Below, piece after piece: positions 21,678-33,088 of a stretch of DNA of 64,000 nt. Within the stretch, counting starts at the first letter, position 1, and the number at the start of each line of letters is the position of its first letter. A model generated the notes under the pieces. The model did no database searches. It saw only the letters and a list, made by a program, of their open reading frames with translations, and was not told where the DNA came from. The translations under genes and the position numbers were made by a program. Source of the stretch: Maylandia zebra. Taxonomy: Eukaryota; Chordata; Actinopteri; Cichliformes; Cichlidae. The stretch is taken from NCBI RefSeq assembly GCF_041146795.1, contig NC_135176.1, forward strand, positions 261,286 through 325,285, in the 5' to 3' direction.

Positions 21678-22010
21678 GGCACATTAACATTCAACACAAG
21701 CACAAGCAGAGAAAATCCCAACAATCATATGAACCGCTGTAAACAAGCACTTTGGCAACAGTGGGAAGGAAAAACTCCCTCGTAACAAGAAGAAACCTCC
21801 TGCACAACCAGGCTCAGGGAGGGGCGGCTAACTGCCTCAACTGGCTGGGAGTGAGGGGAGGAAGATGGGACAAAGGACACCCTGTTGAAAAGAGCAGATT
21901 AATAATAATTAATGGTTAAATGCAGAGTGGTGTATAAACACATGAGTGGAGAAGAAACAGCAGCTTATTGCAGGACTCAGGACTCACCTGATCCAGCCCT
22001 AACTATATAC
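21678..22010 (-). repeat. L2-like LINE 3' region, right part
   Basis: Continuation of 16930-16984 on the far side of the MITE. It has the familiar CACTTTGGCAACAGTGGGAA and AACCAGGCTCAGGGAGGGGC stretches shared with 16202-16640. Confidence 0.65.
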
Positions 22011-22562
22011 TTTGCCAAAGAGGAACATTTTAGGCTGGATCTAATGACAGTTTTTACAGTTAACACCACCACATGAGATGTAATTAAAGCCCAGACTTTC
22101 ATTTTAATTCAGTGGGTTTAACAAAAGTAAACCATTTAACAGTTACAGCCATTTATGTCACTGTGCCTGATGAAACACACGTTGAGCAGTCGCTCACTGA
22201 TATTGCTATCACATGTAATGAAACCTTCTTCAAAGTCATTTAGGTCTGTTTCTCTCTTTATTTTGTTTCAAAATTTCAACTTTTCAGAATATCAGCCGTG
22301 TAATTGATGCTGCAGAGCTTGTCTGAGTAGCATCTTCACTGTGGTTTTCATTTCATTCCTTTTTATAATAATAATAATAATAATTCTGTTAATTTGTAAC
22401 CAGTTGGCATTTATTTCAGTACCTGAAAAAACTAAGGAGGCTGAGAACATCATCTACTGAAATAAGATTGTATTATTTATGAGCACATGACTTTCAGTCC
22501 TTACAGTTACTTATTTTCAATTTACATTTTTTAAGAGCATTATGAATTTGTTCCCTGACCAG

Positions 22563-22814
22563 ATCTTCCCTGAAGCCAACATGAATGAAGAGTCAGATTA
22601 TCCCGAAGACTTTGTTTATAGGAGGGAGCGTCTTCCCTCTATTGTTGTGGAGCCCACAGACCACAGTGAACAGGAGAGTGGGGAGCTGCGCTGGCCTTTG
22701 GGATGTCCAGTGGGTAGCAATGTGGAGGAAGAACTTGATGACAACAGAAGTGCTGATCACATGACAGAGAGCTCTGTGGATGGACAGCAGCAGGAGGACA
22801 AGGAAGAAAGGTAA
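22563..22814 (+). CDS. lbhl: LBH-family protein, main exon
   Basis: The acceptor CCCTGACCAG (AG at 22561-22562) opens phase 0 and joins cleanly to the exon at 16847-16924. The 83 codons read IFPEANMNEESDYPEDF, then RRERLPSIVVEPTDHSE, then ESGELRWPLG, followed by an acidic, glutamine- and serine-rich tail. RLPSIVVEPT and ESGELRWP are the hallmark of the LBH domain. The frame ends EER and TAA at 22812-22814. The TAA is part of a good donor, AAAG/GTAAAG (22811-22812 GT), so the exon may also be spliced on; see the candidate exon at 25205. The protein is expected in the nucleus, natively unfolded and acidic, with no enzymatic domain. Codon usage and GC content stand out from the AT-rich surroundings. 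Confidence 0.82.
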   Translation: MFPEANMNEESDYPEDFVYRRERLPSIVVEPTDHSEQESGELRWPLGCPVGSNVEEELDDNRSADHMTESSVDGQQQEDKEER

Positions 22815-22978
22815 AGAGCAGATAATTATAATTTCCAGCACTGAGTCTGGGTCCTGGGAACAGCCATGGAAGCAGAGGAATCTGCTCCCTGAGAAATCAA
22901 GGCACTTCATACAACTTGCCTCTTTAACCCAAGCACTTTTTTCACAAGTGCTTACTATCTAGCATTTATCCTCTATTG

Positions 22979-23577
22979 CAGTGGTTCCCAAACGGTTTTT
23001 GCTAGGCCCCTCTTTGTTTTACAAGAAAATCCCACTGCAGTTTATTTCACACCTTTTGTAAACAATGAAACTAATAAATGTAAACTGCAACAAATTACAG
23101 GTTGGAGTAAAATAAACTACTACCTCTTTTAAATAACAGAAAAACAAACCATCTTTATGGTGTCATTATTTTGCATGTGGTTGTTTTTTTTTTTACCGTG
23201 TACTAACATTCAACACTGCTATCAATTGATGCAATAGATATTTTTCAAAAAATGCCTCTCTGTGCAAAACAACTGTTGGAATCTGTTGGTCCATGATGTG
23301 GACAGCCCAGCGTGTGCTCCCGACGCAGGGGAAACAAATTCTGCCAGGGATACCTACCGTGGCACCAACGTTGTGCAGGTGAAGCCAAAAGCAAGATATC
23401 CTTCATCATATTTTCCAGTCTTTGGCTTGGAAAGAAGTTGGTTTGGAAGTGTATTTGGCGATGCTTCATCTTCCGCTTTGCCCCGTCTCTTATGGAAGCA
23501 ATGCCCAAGCATTCTTTTTTTTGTTCATACCACGCCGCCCTTGCAATGGCTGTGCTCCCAGACTTTGGGAACCACTG
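22979..23577. mobile_element. Non-autonomous hAT element
   Basis: It starts CAGTGGTTCCCAAAC and ends TTTGGGAACCACTG, an inverted repeat. Flanks are CTCTATTG (22971-22978) and CTCTAATG (23578-23585), an 8-bp duplication with one mismatch. The internal part (about 23360-23500) matches in reverse complement the internal part of the hAT at 52098-54534, so they are related. No intact transposase. Confidence 0.82.
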
Positions 23578-23769
23578 CTCTAATGGATGCACTGTAGAGC
23601 AGCTTGGGGTTAGTATCTTGTCCAAGGATATTTGACATGCAGATTGGGGCAGCCAGGAATCAAACCACCAGCATTCTAACTAGTAGATGACTGCCTCTAA
23701 CTCCTGACGTAAAGCCACCCCAAACAACAACCACTCTCTGAAAAAGGGAGGTGCTCTCACTTGGTGTTG

Positions 23770-24900
23770 GCTCTCTCTGTGCTGCAGCATTTTGGATACA
23801 ACTACAGGCTTTTCACAGTTTTTACGACAACCTGATAATAATGTATGTTGTTGTTGTTCTTTCCTTTTTAATCACTGAGATAGAATTTAAGAGATAATGC
23901 GCAAATGGAAGAAAGCAAATATTTGTTTAATATGCATATTTAGGGACATTTATTAGTCAAGAACAACTTTCCTCACAGTCTGGTTAGACACCCTGTTTAT
24001 AAGATTTTTAAGGTGAACTACAATCATTTTAGTTTTATCTCACTTTAGAAGCAGAAAGTTAGCGGCCATACAGGTCTTTATGTCTTTAAGACATTCCTGC
24101 AGTTTAACTCATTGGTGTGTGTTATCTGGCTTCATGGACAGATAGAGCTGGGTGTCATCTGCATAGCAGTGTAAATGTATGCTATGTCTTCTAATGATAC
24201 TGCCTAAGGGAAGCATGTATAATGTAAACAGAATTGGTCCTAGCACTGAACCCTGTGGAACTCCATAATTAACCTCAGTGTGTGAAGAGGACTCTCCATT
24301 TACATGCACAAACTGGAGTCTATTAGATAGATATGATACAAACCACTGCAGCGCAGTACCTGTAATACCTACAGCATGTTCTAATCGCTCTAATAGGATA
24401 TTATGGTCGACAGTATCCAACGCTGCACTGAGGTCTAGCAGGACAAGCACAGAGATGAGTCCACTGTCAGAGGCCATAAGAAGATCATTTGTAACCTTCA
24501 CTAAAGCTGTTTCTGTGCTGTGATGAGCTCTGAAACCTGACTGAAACTCTTCAAATAAACCTCTGCAGATGATCTGTTAGCTGTTTGACAACTACTCTTT
24601 CAAGGATTTTTGATATGAAAGGAAGGTTGGAGATTGGCCTATAATTAGCTAAGACTGCTGGGTCTAGAGATGCTTTTTGAGTAAAGGTTTAACTACAGCC
24701 AGCTTGAAGGCCTGTGGTACATAGCCGATTATTAGAGATAGGTTGATCAGATTTAATATTGAAGCATTAACTAATGGCAGGACTTCTTTGAGCAGTTTTG
24801 TAGGAATGGGGTCTAAAAGACACGTTGATGGTTTGGAGGAAGTAATTATTGAAGTTAACTCAGAAAGATCAATTGGAGAAAAAGAGTCTAAATAAATGTA
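23770..24900 (-). pseudogene. L2-type LINE reverse transcriptase fragment
   Basis: On the minus strand the frame 24109-24501 shows [19 protein letters not shown] (motif A), [19 protein letters not shown] (motif B) and [15 protein letters not shown] (motif C), the L2/CR1-group pattern. Flanking sequence to about 24900 (upstream) and 23770 (downstream) is also LINE-like but broken by stops. It is similar to the better-preserved LINE at 38372-41967. Confidence 0.88.
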
Positions 24901-25204
24901 ACTAGTGTTAGCTGTAAATAGCTATAGGTCTGTGGGATGGTTATGAATATTTTTCTCTGATGGTTAAAATTGTATTTGTGAAGAAATTAATGAAATCATT
25001 ACTAATTAAGGTTAAATGAATAAATGATGAATTGTAAAATTTCCTAGGTTTACGGAGAGCTGCTTTAAAAAACAAAACAAAAAAACAAAACAAAAAAAAA
25101 ACCAACAACAGAGCAATAAACTAATTTCCAAGGCTATGAATGAATGTGAAGATTTTTAGTTCCTGTATCAAGTCAGTTAACCATTACCAATTTTTATTTC
25201 GTAG

Positions 25205-25322
25205 CTCAGTTGCCAGGAAGTCTTCTATTGGCCCATCCCAGACTCAACTGTCTCTCATCCGGCTAACTCCGCCCACCTCCCCCACCACCCCTGATGCTGC
25301 CCCACCCTGCCTGAGGAACTGA
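25205..25322 (+). CDS. Candidate alternative terminal exon of the lbh-like gene
   Basis: A strong acceptor (TTTTTATTTCGTAG) leads into 118 bases coding for a serine- and proline-rich 38-residue tail with RKSSIGPSQTQLS and TPPTSPTTPDAAPP, ending with TGA at 25320-25322. An ATTAAA polyadenylation-type signal follows at about 25336. The exon phase agrees with splicing from the donor at 22810/22811. GC content is higher than the neighbours. No known LBH protein is recalled with this tail, so the call rests only on splice signals, phase and composition. Confidence 0.35.
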
Positions 25323-25946
25323 AGCAGTACAAGCATTAAAATATACTGTGTGTAACGTTTTTCATGGATATTCATTATTAAAGTATATGCTGTTACAGCG
25401 AGTCCTTTACTACTAAAAAATAAAATAATTTGCATTGCCAGGTCATTATGGATGATTACGGTATAATAATAATAATGGGGTTTTTTTTGGTTTATGTTTT
25501 TACATGTATCCATAAGCTCGACATTTATGGCAGGAAGTGCGCTGACTAAATCCTGTGCTGACAAATGATGGTAATCATAAAGTCAAGTCCACCTTTTAAA
25601 TTCACAAATTTAAATTGAAGGTTTATGACAAATTATTTTAAGACTTTCAGATGCTAAACATTTACCTAAAAGATACAGAGATATTTTCCCTTTAACTTTT
25701 CTGGCTGTGTGCAATGACAGTTTAACAAGTCAAGTTCATATCCACTAGTCTCATCCTAGAGTTTTAACTTTTACCCCCTCGCTACAGAGCCGAGCAGGTT
25801 ACTGCACTTGCCATGTTATTATAGTAGCTGTCCTCTAGAGGGAAGCACAGGAACACACATAACTGGTATCTTTTCATGGGACAGCACTGAAGATATGACT
25901 TTGATGCGATGTAAAGTAGTCGGTGTACAGCTTGTATAGCAGTGTC

Positions 25947-26158
25947 TTGATGCATGCTCAGTCATTCAGGTAAGTAAATCCCAAAAAGTTGATTCTGTTC
26001 ATCTGCAGGTTTCCAACCTTATAAACAGGACATTTGCACAATGACTGAAACCAGCACCACTGAATGAACAATGGGCTGGGAGGTCAGTTTATGATCATTA
26101 ATATGCAAACTGTCATGACCATTGATCAACAACCACTGATCAAAGCCCACTGACTTAA
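25947..26158 (+). repeat. Second Penelope-like terminal repeat, partly deleted
   Basis: Starts TTGATGCATGCTCAGTCATTC and shares most of its length with 5788-6060, including TTGATCAACAACCACTGATC. The stretch holding the hammerhead-like motif is missing here. No reverse transcriptase follows. Confidence 0.7.
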
Positions 26159-27605
26159 TTTAATTATTTAATCTTGTAGTAAATTAAGTTATGAAATTGT
26201 GTTTAATATTTTTATATATACTCTGTTACCTTAGTGCAATCAAAAAGATCGACCCTCTGTGAAAGGGTCCTCTCTCTCTCTCTCTCTGGTTGTGTTACAA
26301 TAGCAAGCAAACTGTACTGCTGAGGGGCTTTATTGAATGGACCCCAGCTCCTGTCTCTTGTTGTCAAATTCTCAAGCGAAACAAGGACAAGGACAACCAA
26401 CCACTGACCACCAAGTAGGTTGGTTCAGATATTTCATGATGATTTCCTGCTGCCATTACCAGTGCCTTAATAATTTTTTTTTTTTTTTTAATTTTTAGAT
26501 GTAGGGGAGAGGTGGATTGAAATAACTTTCATGAACAAATGAATGGCCTTTCATGGCGAAACCAGATGAGGTTTGACTCCATCAAATAAATACTTCAAAT
26601 GAGGGGAGAGAAAACAAGGGAAGTCAAACTAAAAACCAGACATGCAGAGCAGCAATCACCTGAATGGGGAAACAAGATTAACTTACATTTGTGTATAAAG
26701 TAAAGCAATTAAACATATTGGAACACATTTGAATGTTTAATCTTTATGATTAGAAATAAAGAAATAATTCACTGGGGGTGGATAGTATAGTCTGAGTACA
26801 GCACACCTCCAACCCCTCACCTAAACTGTTGAAAATGGAGTGTGTATTTTTTGGGGTGAATACTCTAAATAACACAAGCCACATCATATCAGTATAACTA
26901 ACCACATATATTCTCTGTCTGTATTTACAGTAATAAGGGTCAGCTAATTAAAGTCAACTTCTTCTTTGTCTTTATCGAGGGATGAAATAGAAAGTTTCCA
27001 GCAGTGCCTAGTGTCGAAGATTAAAAGTCTGTCAGTCACTCACAAAAAAGTACACCTATTGTTTTGGTTTATTATGGATATAGATTACCTTAAGTAGGAC
27101 AACTGCAATTTGTTTTCCTTACAGTTGTACACTCACCATGTTTTGCACATCACTTTACATTTCCCTTTCAACACTAGGCACTCCTATAACTGCACTTTCA
27201 GCTGTTCTTCAGGTGCTAAAAATCCTGCTTTCTTGTGGCAGCTACGTTCCAAGAAAAACAATGAAAGATTCCCGAGTGTCCTGCTGTGCTGTGTGTAACC
27301 TAAGGCCCTTATTCAGATCCACTGTAAAATCAAATTAGTTCCCACAGCTTTTAAAAAATTTAACAAAAAACAAAGTAAAAATTACTTAAGATAAATAAGT
27401 TAGGGCAACTTATTTATTCTGAGTTATTTCTCTGAACTTAAACAATGTATGGAAACTCGTTGCCTCAAAAAATGTAAAGCTTACGTAAAGATAACTATGT
27501 TAGGACAACATAGTCATTGCAAGTACACAGTACTAAGAATAACTTTGGTTTTTTTTGAGTGTGCAATACTAATTGTTTACCTACGGACAAACATTTCAAG
27601 TTCTG
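26159..27605. other. AT-rich region without recognised gene
   Basis: Contains a short CT repeat (about 26270-26287), a T run (about 26470) and general AT-rich sequence. Short frames show no motif. Possibly MITE-derived sequence ends near 27555 (TTTTTTGAGTGTGC). Confidence 0.45.
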
Positions 27606-27610
27606 CTAAA

Positions 27611-28573
27611 CTAAAAAACAATTTTTGGTACCATACTATTTTTGATTTTGCTTACATGACGACGAAGCACGAAACCGACGTTGACGAAAATGCCCTGGCC
27701 ACCGCTGATGCTGTAGTGGATACCAGAGGCACTGCCTCGGGCCACCGGGTCGTCCACTACAGTCAAAAGGTCCGTGAAACCTTGCGACTGTGGCAGAGGA
27801 CCAACCAGGTCCACATGCACCTGATCAAAACGCTTCCCTGCGTTGGCATGGGATGTACGCCGCTGCCCAGTCTTTCACCGATTTGCGAGGGGCCGACCAA
27901 ACGAACCTAGAGCTGACCAGCTTGACTGAGGCCCGGACACCTGGATGAGAGAGGACGTGTACTTACTGAGTCAAAAATGCAACAACGCCACAAAGAGGCG
28001 CCAAAAAGGGGAACTACCGGACGTGGACGGTCGGTGGAAACATCGCAAAGCAGGCTAGGCCCACCGTTCCACATGGGTCAGTCCTCCAGTGCAAGGCCCG
28101 TTTGCTCAGACTGAAAGGCAAGGACGTCCAGGTTAGCACGCTGGTCAGCGGCCATAGCGTCAAAGTCTATGCCGACATAAACGGGAGAAACCAGCACGGT
28201 CAACAGACAGTCAGCCACGCAGTTAGACTTACCAGCCACGTGCTGAATGTCTGTCGTAAACTTGGAAATGGCTGCCAACTGGCGCTGTTGGCTCACGCTC
28301 CACGGGTCAGAGACCTTGGACATTGCAAATGTCAAGGGTTTATGAAAGCTACGACCCTCAAAAATGTCACGTCGCGAGGTGTAGGGCCAGTAACTTCCTG
28401 TCAAAAACACTATATTTGCGCTCACTGTCCCTGAGCGTGTGAATGAAAAAGGCGAGCGGTTGCCAGACACCGGAGACCCGCTGTTCTAACACGCAGGGGT
28501 GGATGTAGAGAAATTTTCTGAGGGGGGCAAAGAAATCAAATTGGGTGGCAAAATAAAGCCTTTTTTCAAACAC
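27611..28573 (-). pseudogene. Ty3/gypsy retrotransposon fragment (RT end, RNase H, integrase)
   Basis: Read on the minus strand, 28367-28573 shows the RT/RNase H junction block (WQPLAFF, LRDSERKYSVFDRKLLAL). Positions 28078-28470 continue with KPLTFAMSKVSDPWS and the IQHVAGKSNCVADCL block of RNase H. Positions 27611-27820 hold the integrase block HVDLVGPLPQSQGFTDLLTV. The pieces are in different frames with internal deletions, and gag, protease and LTRs are absent. It is a dead remnant. Confidence 0.88.
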
Positions 28574-29284
28574 ATATGCAGGTGGTTACATATGGTGGAA
28601 ATGATTCAAACGCAGTAAGTATACACGTTTTTCATATAAATATAGTCTGTAACTTAATTATTTTCTGTAGCCTGCATAATTAAACACTTTAGTTATATAA
28701 AACATGTGAGTTTTGATTCTATGTACTATATAGCCTGTATAATAAATAAATATGTAGCCCAATAAGTATAAAATCCAGAAAGCTACACAACATGGAGCGG
28801 TTCATTTACAAATACAAGTCACAAGTCCAAGTTTTTTGGTAGAAAAAAATCAAATTGTTACATGCTTAAATTACACAAAATGTCAGAAATCTGCACTGTC
28901 ATGAACAAAAATGATTTGTTGGATTAACCCTCTGAGGACCAAAATATAACTGGCCATTTTTGACTCCTTTTGATTTTACATTTGTATTTCACCTTCAAAT
29001 TGTTTCATTTTGGGGTTTTTTCCCCTTTGCCTTGTTTGGTATCATGTTTTTTTTCCAGCTCAACCTCACGTGTCTTAATTTAGTTGTTTTTTCATTGACA
29101 TACTGTATTAGTATTACTCTCCTGAAGTCACACAAAAACTTAAAATCCTAGTAGTATTTTTTTTACTGTAAAAAAACCACAGACATGTTGAGTAAATTAT
29201 ATATATATTATAACTTGAAATGCAAATATAAATTGTACATTTTGAAAACATATGCACACATTTTGTGACCATATACAACTATTT
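28574..29284. other. AT-rich spacer
   Basis: No gene or clear repeat seen; a short (TA)n tract is at about 29195-29210. Confidence 0.45.
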
Positions 29285-29500
29285 ATCTAAAAATGCAGCC
29301 AATACACCTGCTGTTGTTTAATTTTGTACAATCAATCAAAAATATTAATAAAACTTAAATGAGAGAACAATCAGGTGTCGCAATAAGATGTCCCACAAAT
29401 TATGTGTGCCAGTAAAAAAAAAAAGTGTTTTTCCACAAAAAGACAGAGGAGAACACCACAGGGATAAACCTGCAGGTCTGACAACAGGAGGTGTATCACT
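29285..29500. repeat. Fragment of a DNA-transposon-like repeat shared with 60060-60262
   Basis: This stretch (starting AAATGCAGCCAA, with CAATCAGGTGTCGCA and CACAAATTATGTGTGCC) resembles 60060-60262 over about 200 bp, at moderate identity by eye. The second copy lies within a hAT-like element. Function unknown. Confidence 0.5.
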
Positions 29501-29599
29501 CCATTGGTTTTCTACTTGGTGAAAGTGTTTACATTGCAATGTGCCTTTGTGACATTCATTAGTGCCCTCACTGACACCAAAACAAAACAGCACAGCACA

Positions 29600-29830
29600 G
29601 GAGTCCGAGCAGTACAGGTGGCCAACCCGGGGGCCAGCGACAGAGATGAAACGGGTCCGGAGGCCGGCCACGTAGAAGGCAGCGGCGGCGAGGAAACAAT
29701 TCAGGCGGCCAACAACGCTGACGGCAGTGGCAGCAGCGACAGAGCCGGTCCGGAGGCCGACCACGCGGGAGGCAGTGGCGGCGACAGAGCAGGTCCGGAG
29801 CAGGTACTAGAGTTAAATATAAACGCTCCA
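29600..29830 (+). repeat. GC-rich block with degenerate tandem repeats
   Basis: The motif GGTCCGGAGGCCG with following GGCAG and GGCGGCGA recurs at about 29657, 29749 and 29792. Translated on the plus strand, it gives a repeated Gly/Ser/Ala/Glu-rich pattern with GPEA and GGSGGDRAGPE (frame 29504-29953). GC content contrasts sharply with its neighbours. It may be a fragment of a retroelement's gag or ORF1 or a minisatellite; no family was recognised. Confidence 0.5.
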
Positions 29831-29979
29831 ACTAAAGAAAGAAAAGGAAGGTCGTGGGCTTCTTTGTCTACGAGAATATTATTGTGCAGCTCAATTAAGA
29901 CCATTGATATGTCTCTGTTGTCCAGATTACACTGCCGGATGGAAAGATGTTGAAGGAACAATAGTTAAAGGAAAACCAG

Positions 29980-31240
29980 TTACAGCTTTAATATTGGACA
30001 TAAAATTGCAGAATAAAATACACATGGCAGATGAACCCATACTACAAATAATAATATCTGCTTGGAAAAAAGTAATACAAATTTGCGGTTTGGAAAATGC
30101 CTCCAAGGTTTTAAGATGGTGTGCATATGATTCAGATTTTATCCCAAATCAGTACGATAATAGATTCAAAAACTGGATTTCAAAAGGTATAACTAATTAT
30201 TATTCATTTGTCCACAAGGGGGCATGCCAAAGCTTTGAAAGGAGTAAACATGATTTAGGCTCAGACGACTTCTTTAGATATCTACAGGTCAGAAATTATT
30301 TTAATCAAAACTTAAAAGTGAACCTAAACGAATTACAAATTGTAGAAACATTTTTATTATTAACCAAATCTGGAGCGCAAAGTAAAATTATTTCCAAACT
30401 ATATAACAGCATCCTGCGGTGTAAAAATGACAGCACTCTGTATATTACAGCAATGTGGGGAAAAGAAGGTAATTTGTCAATTACAGAGGAGTGCTGGGGC
30501 CACGCATGCATGATACAGTGGGCTACCACTGGGTCTAATGTTTGGCGTGAATTTTGCTGGAAAAGCATTATGAGATTTTTCATCACCCCTGCTCAACAAA
30601 GATATCGAGGAATTGGTGATAAATGTTGGAGATATGGGGGAGATGGAGCTAACCATTTCCATATCTTTTGGGATTGCAAAGTTATTCGCCAGTATTGGTC
30701 TCTAATCCATGAACATCTACAAATTGTTTTTTCATTTGTTTTTCCTTTAACCTTTGAGACCATATTTTTGTGTTATGTACCAGTGGATAAACTGAATTCC
30801 AGTGATAGAAGACTCTTGTATACCCTACTGGCCGCAAGTAAAAAGCCTCTTACGAGGAGATGGCTTAAGCCTGAACCACCAACGATGGAAGATTGGATAC
30901 ACTCTGTACAAGAGATCTATACGATGGAAAAATTGTCATTTTCTCTTAAAGTTCAGAGGGATACCTTTTACAGAATATGGTCTAAATGGACAGAATATGT
31001 TAAGCCTGTGAGGTGTGATTTTTTTTATGAACCATGCTTTTTTTTTACCTTAAAGCTCTGAGTATTATGCGAACTTACCCACCCTGCTACCTCCTAACCC
31101 AAGTCTTTTTTTCCCCTTTTTTCCCCTCTTTTTTCTTTTCAACTATAAGTTAAAAAATGTGAAAGCAAAGATAGTGTAAAAAGCCATACTACTGTCGTGT
31201 TCAATTGCTTTCTCAATAAAAGAGATAATGTTATAAAATT
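29980..31240 (+). pseudogene. 5'-truncated L1-like LINE, C-terminal ORF2
   Basis: From about 29980 the plus-strand frame runs to 31061. It reads like the C-terminal third of an L1/Tx1-type ORF2: IISAWKKVIQI, DDFFRYLQVRNYF, the MRFFITPAQQRYR block, and CWRYGGDGANHFHIFWDC in place of the usual cysteine-histidine pattern. Endonuclease and RT domains are absent. A pyrimidine-rich 3' UTR follows, and AATAAA occurs at about 31215. The family differs from the other L1 copies in the window. Confidence 0.8.
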
Positions 31241-33088
31241 TGCATTTTACAATTCACAGTTTAGAGTGGTTTAAAGTGAACAGTGTAGCAGCTTGTAAAC
31301 TTGAGCAGATTTTCTTGGGAGTAAAAATTGTCCATAGAACAGCATGTCAGAGGTAGTGGTGTGTAAAGTGCAATAGAATCAGTTAATGGTTTGTGTGGGT
31401 GTGTGCGGTGGGGGGGAAGTGGGAGAGCCGGTAGTGAGTTCAAGAGTCTGATGGCTTGTGGGAAAAAGCTTTCCCGCAGTCTGGAGGATGTGGCCCAATA
31501 CTGCGATAGCGTCCGGATGGAAGGAGAGAAAAGAGTCCATGTGAGGGGTGTGAGGGGTCAAGCACAATGCAGGAGGCCTTACTGGTGCAGCGCTTGTGGA
31601 AGATGTCCTGTAGCAGTGGGAGAGATGTTCTGATCTTGGCAGCTGCTTTAACAATCCTTTGTAGCTAGCTGAGGTCGCGACTTGGCAGTTTCCAAACCAC
31701 ACGGAGATGCAGCTGGTCAGAACGCTCTCTATGGTGCCCCTGTAGAACATGGTGAGAATGGAAGGAGGAAGGTTGGCCCGCTTCAGGCGTCTTAGGAAGT
31801 GGAGGCGCTGCTGGGCCTTTTTGGTGATGGAGGTGGTGGTCCAGGTGAGGTGGTCTGAGATGTCAACTCCCAGGAACTTGCGGTTGACATGCGGTTAACA
31901 GTCTCTGCCGTGGAACCGTGGATGCTGACTGGCGTGTGGGTGGAGCGAGATTGTCACAGATTCGGACGGACTGAGGCCTCTCTGACAGGAAATCTAGTAT
32001 CCAGTGGCAGAGAGAGGTGCTCAGTCTCAACTTGCTAAATTTGTCTAACAGTTTTTGTGGAACAGTCGTGTTGAATGCTGAGCTAAAGTCTATGAACAGG
32101 CATCTTTCTTGTCCAGGTGGGAGAGGGAGAGGTGAAGTGCAGTGGAAGTAGCATCCTCGGTCGACCTGTTCGGCCGGTATGCAAACTGCAGCAGATCCAG
32201 TGAACAGAGGAGGTTGCCCTTCACATGTGCCATGACAAGTCTCTCGAAGCACTTCACAGCTGTTTGATGCAGGCTTGTACTATCTGATGGCCTGAATGCC
32301 CTGCCATAACCTGCAAGAGTTTTTTTGTGTTGTGGAAGTGGCTCTGGATCTTTTGTGCATGTGCGCGCTTTGCTTGTCGGATGGTGCGAGAGAGGTAGGC
32401 TCTGGCTGTTCTGAGAGCCATTTTATCTCCAGACCGGAAAACAGCATCTCTCTCTCTCAGACATGCACGTACCACTGCAGTGAACCAGGGCTTCTCATTG
32501 GCTCTCGTGGTGATGTTTTTGGAGACCGTCTCTGTGCACTTACTGATGTAGCAAGTCACAGTGAACTCATCCAGGTCCAAGAAGCCATTTTGGGTGGCTG
32601 CCTCTGTACATGTTACAGTCTGTACACTCGAAGCAGTTCTGAAGCCCTGAGACAGCCCCACTCGGCCAGACTCTGATGGTTTTCCTGGCAGGTCTTGTGC
32701 GTTTCAGCAGTGATGTGTAGGTGGGCAGCAGCAACACAGTGGCATGGTCAGATGAGCCGATGTGCAGGCACAGAACTGCCTTGTAGGCTCCGCACACGTT
32801 AGTGTAAACTGTATCCAGGCAGTTCTTTTTCTGGTTAGAAAGTTCACGTGTTGATGGAATTTGGAGAGGACTGTCTTGAGATTCGCATGGTTGAAATCAC
32901 TGACTACAAAAAGAAAAGCTTACTGGTGTGCAGTCTGGAGCTCGTTGATAGCTGGAGACAGCTCTGCTAGTGCCATGTTAGCATTAGCATTTGGTGGGAG
33001 ATACAGTGCTATAACAAGTATCGAGGAAAACTCTCTCAGTGAATAGAAAAGATGACACTTTAATATTAAAAATTCCACCTGTGGTGAG
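31241..33088 (-). pseudogene. Decayed L2/CR1-type LINE (endonuclease and RT pieces)
   Basis: On the minus strand, the end of the endonuclease is near 32560-32900 (FNHANLKTVLSKFHQH, then HIGSSDHATVLLLPTY). The linker follows at 32254-32661 ([25 protein letters not shown]), an RT piece at 31863-32252 ([18 protein letters not shown]), and the C-terminal RT/thumb region near 31680-31750 (IESVLTSCISVWFGN). Frameshifts and deletions are frequent; the catalytic YADD part is gone. The 5' part continues beyond the hAT elements at 34096-34224 and 35957-36295. Confidence 0.85.

Noticed and set aside
22593..22910. 105-codon minus-strand frame over the LBH exon
   Set aside because: Antisense shadow of the LBH-like exon; no motif.
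29504..29953. 149-codon frame spanning the GC-rich repeats as a host gene
   Set aside because: It joins a DNA-transposon-like repeat, the repeat block and the edge of an L1 fragment; no splice sites or family support a gene, so only the repeat block was annotated.
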